Origin: Colius striatus
Taxonomy: Eukaryota > Chordata > Aves > Coliiformes > Coliidae
NCBI RefSeq assembly: GCF_028858725.1
Contig: NC_084773.1
Location: 20,964,850-21,028,849, forward strand
Length of the DNA: 64,000 nucleotides
Direction of reading: 5' to 3'
A program made the position numbers and the translations under genes. Below are positions 55,766 through 64,000 of this stretch, piece after piece. Position 1 is the stretch's first letter; every line of letters starts with the position of its first letter. The notes beneath the pieces were generated by a model. It searched no databases, was not told the origin of the DNA, and saw nothing but the letters and a program-made list of their open reading frames with translations.

Positions 55766-58700
55766 AATGCCTGAAAAGGAACTCTTCTTCAGCCATGCAG
55801 CCTGCCCTGCCCTGCTAGGCACTAATTAAGACTACCTGTGTGAGTTTGGCACCATTCCAATGATGGGCATCTATTTAGTAGAGCCCCACTGCATCAGTAA
55901 CATTCATGAATGATGGGAGACTGGGTTTGCCCTTTTTGTGAAGGTCATGCTCAAATCATCACTTTATCAGACTTAATTACAAGGAGTTGATTTGTTGCTT
56001 GCCTGCCCTGCAGATGTTTGGGAAAACACATTTTGTACTTCATATATCATGCATCTGTGGTACTGCTCTTTGTGCTGTAGTGATGCAGTTGCTATAGCTG
56101 GCCAAGGATGATGGTGATAGGGCTTGTTGATGGATTGTTTCTCAGTGCCTTGCCAGCCAAACCCACTAATGATAGTGTTGTATTTAGTTCAGTACCACCC
56201 TTGTCCCCAGCTGTATGTCATGTCTATGCTTATAGGAAAATACAGAATGGGCTGCACCACTGCACAGGATGAGCTGCTCTCCTGTCCCATGGCATTGTAT
56301 GTGTCCTTTGGTGTCTCCTGATAGCACAGAAAGATCTTTTCAGCCATTTCTTGGTCCATTTCTTCTGCCATTTCTGGCCAGCTAAATCCCTGTTTCAGCT
56401 CTGCTGTATGAGATAACTCTGCAGCATCCTGAGCTTTGCCCATGATTTCTTGTCCCTTCTGGGTCCCTGCCCATGCTAAATGCAGGTGGCTCAGTGTGGA
56501 AAAGCTCCAGCCCAATCCATCTTGGGAGCAGTCCTGCCTGCTGATAGATTTCTTAACGTGGGTTGAGTGATTGTTTCATAAAAGCAATTTCCTCCCAAAG
56601 CATCAGTGCCTGAGCCAGAGTGAAGCTCCCACGAAATCACATCAGCCTGTTTCCTGTGCCTCAGGAGCCCAATTCCCAGGGCACAACCACCCACCCAGGA
56701 GGGGTTTTACAGTGTGTTTGATTGCTGTGCTGGGAGGAAGATGTGCATTTCTTCTGGGCTGGGAAGATGCTGCAGTTGGTGCTGTGCCGTGGCCTGAGCC
56801 CTGTGGCCGGTGAGCACTGCTCAGCTCTGAGCCTTCCTGCCCAGGGGAAGGAGGCAGTCCCATCTCTGGGGCTGGCAGGAGGAGCAGGGAAACGAGAGAG
56901 AAAACCCAGCCCTGCAACGGAGTGGGGGCAAGCTCAGGAGGCAAAAGGAATGCAAACCCTCCCTGTGTGCTGATCTGGCAGTGGCTGTTAGAGAAGTGAC
57001 TCACAGAGAGCTCAGGCTTATAAAAGGCTAATAATTCACATTTATAGTCACTTTGCATTCAGTATTTGCAAGCCCAGAAGGACCTTTGCAGTGAATGAAG
57101 GAGTATGAGCAGCAGATGCTGTGCTGCAGGCACACTGCTGGGGCTTGGAGAAGGTTTTCCCAGGCTGCAAGAGATGTCAGGTGGACAGGAGTATGGAAAG
57201 GTGAGCTAACAGTCACCTGCTTTCTTCCTCCCCACTCATTTTGGCAAGAAGTCTCCTGCTACTTGAAAGTGTTCCCAGGTTACAGGATGAGTGCTGCAGT
57301 CAGATAGGTCAGAATGGATACAGTCACATTTGGGGGCGGGGAGTTGGTAGGCTGCAGCTCATTATAACTATCCAGAGGACACAGCCAACCTGTGAGCCAT
57401 CCTAAGGGCCTGGAATAATGAGGATTGCTGGAAAGGACATGTGTAAAGTCATGCCATCTGTTTGGGTAATAGCTCTGCCTTTGCTCCTGGACATCTCTGC
57501 ACAGAGCTGGGCTGCACTCCCCAGGGCTGAATGCCCAGGGGATCCCCAATCCTGGCCACTCCTGCACCCCAACCTCACTTCTTTAATCACCAACACGTGT
57601 GTTCAGCTATCAAAAGGAGGTGGTGAGCCCAGAAGGGAGGTGTATTGCCTCGGAGGTAATGCTGCCCAGCTAATCTGATGAGCACACTCAGGGCTGTAGC
57701 TGTGTGTCCTCTGGCTTCCCTCTGTCCCACAGCACGTGGCCCTGCTTGCTGGGCTGGGGTCTGACTGGCAGGGGAGAGGAGCCAAGAAATGAGTTGCAAA
57801 GTGAAACAACAAAGACACCAGTAGTGGTAAGGGGCTGTTTCAGGAGTGAGTTGTTGGCAGGAGTGGGTGCCTGGCTCTGGGAAGGGAATTGGATGGGCTT
57901 TATAAATCTTGTTTAAAAGTACATTTTGAAAATGCTTCCAAAGAGTTACTGGGAGCCATGTTAGAAAATGAACCAATGGCCACCACCAGGAACCTGTTGT
58001 GGGGTTTACTGTGCCCTGAGCAGGGTGTGGGAGGAGGTGGAAAGGGAGCCTCCTCCTGCAGCCAGATTTGGAAACCACAAAGTCAGTAGCAAGGCGATAA
58101 CAGAAATGAAAGGAGAGAGTGGCATGCTGTGCAAGCTCTTATCTTCTCTCTGCTCTCCAAAAGCAGAGAAAGAGCAGAAAGGTTGTAGGCTTCACTAGGT
58201 CCTAATTATCCCCTGATTACGCCCACAGCAGGGATGGAGTTTTGAAAACTACACTTTCTGTAGTAAATCCATAAAAGTGCCTCAGCAGCTCGATAGTCCC
58301 ATTTATATGGCCAGCAGAGTAACAGTGGGACCAGGCTCGATACTCCAGAGGTGTGAGGTGCCTGAAAGAACAGATTGTACCTAAAAGCTACTCTGCTTTA
58401 TGCCATTGGATGTAGGAAGGTTTTTCCCACCTTCCTTCCCTGTCCCTGAATAAACCTGGTTCAGGTTTATCCAGCCTGGGACATAACAGTCCTCATGATA
58501 CCTGCCTGGCTTGGGGCTGGTTTTGTCCCCCTCCTCCTTTCTTTGGCATTAAGGAATCACTTGAGCTACTTAAACCCCAGGGTGACTACCAGAGGACTAA
58601 TTCCTGAGCTCCTCATGTCTTTCTCCAGGTGCTTGAGTTGTCTGGGAGCAGGAGCCTGAGGAAGGCAGGAGGAGGGAAGCATCCCATGTAAGCACATACC

Positions 58701-61700
58701 CATAGCCTGTAAAAGCAACGTTTTATGGTTTTACTTGTCATGGTAGAACAGTGCATTTTAGTCTGTCCCGTGTGGTTCAGCTCCCCTGAAGTGCTCAGTG
58801 TCTGCAGCGGTGGGGATTTGGGAAGAGACCAGGCAGATGAGCAATGTGCTGCATAGGGGCTGCATTTCCCAGCTAAGGGTGGTATTGATTTCCCCTGAGT
58901 GACAGAGCAATGAAGCTCTTACGACTGGCACAGTAGGATTTCTTGATTCATGGTCCATATTTCAGCTTCTCAGGCAAAATGCAGTTGAGACCCAGACACC
59001 CTCTCCCATCCTTTTCAGAGATCAGTGGTTCAGATGCATAAAAAGTGATTCTTTGTATTAGAAAGGAGAATGTAAAAGGCAACTGGTTTATATGAATATG
59101 ACTCCCTGGTTTGGACACAGACTGCAGCTTCCTATGAGAGGCACTTGCACCCTCCATGCTCCCAGTAGCCACATCCTTCTGCCTCACACAGGTAAGAAAC
59201 ATGAAAGGGGTACATTGCAGCTTTCCTGTGGTAGGAGTAGTGTCCAGTGGTGTAGTGGGCTCTGCACAGGCTGTGCTGCTGGCTCTGGGAGTGCTGGACT
59301 CTGCTTCCCTACTACATTTATTTCTTGCTTTGTTAAGCAATGTAATTTCATATGATTCTTGTGGCAGAAATAAGATGATCTCCACTCTGGCAGCATCAAT
59401 TTTCAGTATGAATGGCAATAGTGCTCTGTGCAGGGCTCAGAGTGAGGTTGGGTTTATTTCCCTTTACTGAAGATGGACACAAACTGGAAAATCTCCTGGC
59501 ACATTTTCCACAGGGTTAAATAAATACATTAAGTATACACATCAATGCAATGAGCACATAGGAATGCAGTTAACACACTGAATAACTACACACAGTCTCT
59601 GCACCCTGACTCCCTCTGATGTCCAAGGAGTGCAGTCAGCTCCTGCATCAATGCAAAGTGCTGCAGCCCCACTCTGACTGTGACAGCACCCTGCACACTC
59701 CTTGGGTTGTGACAGGGGGAGAGGGTCATTTGGGTTGTTGGGAGGGGGTTATTACAAGGGGATTGGGTTTCTTTGGTTGCTGGATTGTCCCAGAGTTAGG
59801 ACAGACCTTGGCTGTGAGTGAGCAAAGCATCGAGCTCCCTCTCCTGTGTGTGAGGCTGTGGGTTGTTCTCAAGGAGCAGTGGAGCCTGGATGCAGGACAG
59901 GAGTCAGTATTGTCACCCAGCAGTTGAGGAAAATGGGTGATAATTAGGAAAGGATTTTTTATTGTTGTTTATGGAGTATTTTAGTCCCTGTTTAGTGTCA
60001 TTCACCCCTGTGAATAGGCCAGGAATGAGTCAGGGGTTCTTTGTCATGGACACAGCTTGGCAGTGGGCAGAGACCTGGCAGGGTCTGAGTTGCCCTGAGG
60101 CTGTGCAGCTGGAAGTGCTGGTCCCTGCTGGGCAACCTCTCAAAAAATACAGCTGGGAGGAATGTCCTACCATCAAAGTTCAGAGAAATAAGGGTGAAAA
60201 GCCCTGTGGGTGTGCTGGAGGGACATCCCTCTCACACGGGAGGGGAAGGAGAGTGTTGACATCCCTGTCATGGGGCACTTGGAATTTTTTAGGATGGCAA
60301 ACACAGAAGGGATTCTGATATTCAAGGAGGGGCATGTGTCTTGGCAGGATTCATGCCCCAGGCGCAGGAGCCTTTGCTCTGCACCCATGGGCTGGGGGAC
60401 ACGGTGTGGGGACGCAGCAGATTGAGACATCACAAGATGAAACCCCAAAGCCTTGAGCAAAGCTGCCATGAGCAGAGGAGAAAAACATCCCATTACAAAA
60501 ACACCACTAGTGGTCTTGTATTTGATATTCTGCAGCTCTGCAGCCCGAGCAGGAGCTCAGCAGGACACCTCTCCTGCTCCAGGAGATGATTTCCATCACA
60601 GCCCTTTGGCAGCCTGTCCACATCCATCCCCACCCCGGGAAGGGGCTGCCCATGTGGGCTGTCCAGCAGGCAGCACTGGCTGCCTCCAGCACACAGCAAT
60701 TAGCTTGTGCTTGGAGCAAGGTTTAATGAACCTAAAACCAGCAGCAATTACAGCTCCTGGGCTGCCTGGAGAGGGAGGCACAGCCTCAGGAACAGCACAG
60801 CCTCAGCCCTTTCCCACATTTCTGGGGGGAGATTTGCTCTGCAGGAAAAGAAAAAACAAACCAAAAGCCTTTTGTGGGTCCTCACCTGAAGCAACTGGTG
60901 TGCTGCAGCCCTGGAGCAGCATCCCCAGCTCTGCCCCTGCCCGGGGGCTCCTGCTGCCTGGGCAGGGCTGGGGCTGGGGCTGGGGCAGCTCTGCCTGCAC
61001 TGCCCACGGCAGCAAGAGGGGGCAGATGGGGGCTGTAGGTGGTGAGATGGGGGCTGTGAGGGCCCCTCCATGCAATGCCCTGCAAAAGCTGTGCTCTACC
61101 TGTGGGCTTGTCCTGCTGATCAGCAAAAGGATAGTGCAGAGTTTTTACCCAGAGCAGGAGAGGGACCTGGAAGGCATTTTTGAACAGTGAAGAGGACCTC
61201 TAAAATGCAAGAAATGGTTGATTTCAAGCCATTTTTGCTCAGTAACCCCGTGTGTCATTTCCCCTGTGGCTAATGATGTGTGCAGTGCAGTGCTCTGCTG
61301 GGTAGTTTTCAATTAGAAGCTAGGACACGGATTTGGGTTCCAAACCCATCAGATGTTTATGCTCATCCATTGCCTCCAGTCTTTCTGCAGATAATGAGTC
61401 CTGCCTCCTTCCTCCATGCCCAAGTTTGACCTTTTTGCTTGCAAATAGTTCAGAAAAAATTAATCCCAGGCTATAATAATGCCTTACATGACGTTATGGG
61501 GAAGGTTATTTAGGCTTTCAAAGCCTGTTCCAACCTGATAGGTGTGAAAGGGAAGAACACTTGAGCTCTGCTGCTGACAAGAGCAGTGCAGCTGAAAAAT
61601 CAAAGTCACGGTGGGTTCATTTTGCTGACATTATTTGAGATAAATATCAGCAGCACGAGCATGAGCTAAGATACAGCTTCAAAGATAAGGGGAGTGGGGT

Positions 61701-64000
61701 TTGCAGTGGCACAGCTCCAATGCTATTCCAGCTGCACACAATTATGTGTGGGGGAGAAAGGGGGGAGTCAGGAGAGCAGTTTCCTTCCCAAACAGTTGCT
61801 GGCACCTCTTGCAAACCAGCTGCCCACATGCAGTAGATTTTTAGGCCATTTTCACACAAAGTGGGTTAAAGGAGCTCTCTAGGCTGAGCTGATGAGCTGA
61901 GATTGAAGCTGAATAGGAAAGGTGTGATGCTGCTGCATCCCTCTGGCAGAAGCCAAAGTGACAGTTGGCTCATGGCTGCTCTAAACCTGGTGAGATCTCT
62001 GCTTCTTGAAGCCTTCAGAAAAGGCTGTGGAGCTCGTGAGGGGTATGGAGAGGTCAGCAGGGCTCTGCTGGACATCTCAGCATGCAGGTCCTTGTGCACC
62101 AGTGCTCTGAGAATAGCTATTAAACAATTCCTTTCAAAAGCAAGGGTCTGACAGGCAGCCTTTGATTGCTGATAGAGTGTAGAGGTACTGCTGCTCAGGT
62201 GAGGAATGCTGATATTCTTTTTCTCTTTCTGCATTGTCTGGAGGTTTGCTCTGATCATGTCAGAATCCATGCAAGCAGAAGGAAAGGCTTCACTTTCTTG
62301 TGGTTTATTTTCTTGGCTTAGCTCATATTCAGTTGCCCTGTGATCTGTGAGCAGCTCCTGGACAAGCTGCTGGTCCCTGGGACTTTGGACAGGGTGAAGG
62401 TTCTGGAAACCCAGATAAGAGGCAAGAACATCCCAATCAGAAAGTCACAGAATGACAAGATGTTTTTGTGTGTTAAGTCATTTTGAGAGGATGCCCTGTA
62501 CTGGATGTGAAGCACCAGCCCTTTGCCTTTGGATTCTGCCATTCAAATGTGGCTTCACAAGCAAAAGGAACTGTCAGTCTCATCTCTGCAAAAGCAGGTT
62601 CCAAAAAGTCAATAAAACCAGTTACAGCCCCAGGAGAGAGTTAACGGGGATTGTGATGACCCCAGGGATTAATGACAGCTTGAAAAACATACCCCAGCCT
62701 GGCTAGCCCTTGCTTGGTTTGGACACTGCAACTTGCACCAGCACTTCTTGTTTTCTTCATAATAGTCCCTTTAAAAAGCCCATTAAGGGTCCCAAACTGT
62801 GCCCTAGAAGGAGAATGGGAAGGTGTTGCAACATAAACTGACCGTGGGGTCACATGCTGACCTCAGAGCCATAGGTGGCCAGTGACTACTCAGATTGCCC
62901 AACTCACACCTTTTGTTGTGGTGGAACCAGGTGGAGGCTGCAAAATGTCTTTAGAAAAGGCAAAGTCTGTGTTGGCTCTGATTGCTCAGGGTGTTTTACA
63001 TCAGTGGAAAGCTGTGCCTCTCAGCCTTTGTTATGAGCCTAGTGTACTTTGTTAGGCTTAATAAAGTGAGTGAATGCCCAGGGAGAAGCAAAACCCAAGC
63101 TCTGCTTTACTTGGGATAAGAAAGGCATTTTAGTCTTGAATTCATTGTTGCTCTAATTAGAATGAGTAAACTGAGGGTGCTTATATTAATACAAGTGATG
63201 TAACCTAATTGAATTTATGGTTACTGAAGCAGTAATAAAAAGTAACTTATAAGAACCATTAAATGTTTTGCTGACATCTTAAAGGCATTCCACGTGCTGA
63301 ACAGCCCCGAGAGGAGTGGAACCTGTGTGAGCTGCTGCTTCCAGGTCACTTCCAGCCTGCACAACTGGTGGCATCAACCTGGTTTTTGCACAGCTTTGAC
63401 AAACGTTTTGGTTCACAACTGTGCTCAGGTAATTGCTTTCTTTACTACACTTGTAGCTATGGAAAATGAGACAGAGGTGGACTTTCTTGCCCAAGAGCAC
63501 ACCTGAGGGAGTAGCTGAGCCCAGGCTTGAGCTCAGCTGGGCTTAACCCAGAGTCTTGGCTGTTCTCCAGGGACTGCTCCACACTGCAGCTTGGCACTCT
63601 GGGTTTGTATTTATACCCAGATAACTTGCTTTCCATGATGAAATTTCTTTCCTGGCAGGGTATGCATCTATCATTAAATCAAAATCTTTCTGGAAACAAG
63701 CAGAGGCTGGAACTTCAAAGCTTGCCACCGTGTTTTGTGGAGCTCTTCTTGCTGGTTGCCTGGAAGGCTGATTTGAAATTATGCATGGGCAGAGAGGAAT
63801 GATTTCCAAAGCCCTCTCAATTATGCCCCTGAGTGAGTGAGACTTGGAAACTGCTCGGGGTGCAGGAGGCAGCAGCTCATTCCCTGCTCTAGCACAGCCA
63901 GCACCCTCTAATCAGAGAACACCCTTGGGCCAGAGCCCTCAGGGATGGGCCAGACACTCTGAGACCTCTTTCCACCTCCACAGATTATCTAGCAAGCCCT
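55766..64000. other. Gene-free sequence to the right edge
   Basis: No recognisable exon, RNA gene or transposon. The longest open frame (60453-61190, +) has no ATG at its 5' end, is Pro/Gly/Ala-rich and shows no known domain. 63130-63290 is AT-rich with TCTAATTAGA and CCTAATTGAA words. A short run of GGGGCT units lies near 60967-60986. Confidence 0.55.

Noticed and set aside
1-64000. CRISPR array, bacterial operon, endogenous virus or new multigene system
   Set aside because: The window is vertebrate with two ordinary spliced genes. No spacer-repeat array, paired long terminal repeats, retroviral gene pattern or linked novel gene set was seen.
1-64000. tRNA, snoRNA or microRNA genes
   Set aside because: No convincing box elements or cloverleaf were spotted by eye. 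A covariance-model search would be needed to exclude them.

Overview
This is a vertebrate nuclear sequence, most likely from a bird. It has GT-AG spliced genes, CpG-island promoters, and fragments of CR1 retroposons with the typical avian/reptilian 3' end; compact introns favour a bird over a turtle or crocodile. Two complete protein-coding genes are present, both on the + strand and head to tail: ARL8B (7 coding exons, 6801-18806, 186 aa) and EDEM1 (12 coding exons, 24231-35002, 610 aa). This order is the known vertebrate ARL8B-EDEM1 synteny (human 3p26). I traced every splice junction by hand; reading phase is kept throughout and the catalytic or nucleotide-binding residues are intact.

Layout. 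1-5394 has no recognisable gene but holds a 10-bp-unit tandem repeat (291-409) with a 14-bp palindrome, and a small isolated GC/CpG-rich patch (about 560-860). 5395-6510 is a minisatellite of about 22 units of 50-51 bp that ends in the ARL8B CpG-island promoter; many units carry a one-base variant of the YY1 motif AAGATGGCGGC, and the promoter-proximal unit carries it exactly. ARL8B follows, with an 8.1-kb first intron containing one CR1 fragment and a small E-box/AP-1 cluster. Its 3' UTR has a proximal poly(A) signal at 20684 and a possible distal one at 23680. The EDEM1 CpG island (about 23950-24830) starts only a few hundred bases after the distal signal. EDEM1 runs to its stop at 35002 with a 3' UTR ending at one of several candidate signals (36407, 36626 or 38022). 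From about 38 kb to the end is gene-free sequence with two clear CR1 3' fragments, one probable CR1 5' fragment, and several AT-rich stretches that may be regulatory.

Function. ARL8B is a lysosomal Arf-like GTPase that couples lysosomes to kinesin and to tethering factors. EDEM1 is an ER-lumenal GH47 mannosidase-like protein that sends misfolded glycoproteins to ER-associated degradation. They act in separate compartments, and I see nothing that makes the pair one system. I found no new multigene system, CRISPR array, RNA gene or intact transposon. The most interesting signals are regulatory: the YY1-like minisatellite upstream of ARL8B, a short upstream ORF overlapping the EDEM1 start codon, and the intronic E-box/AP-1 cluster. 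Statements about human proteins are from memory, not from a database search.
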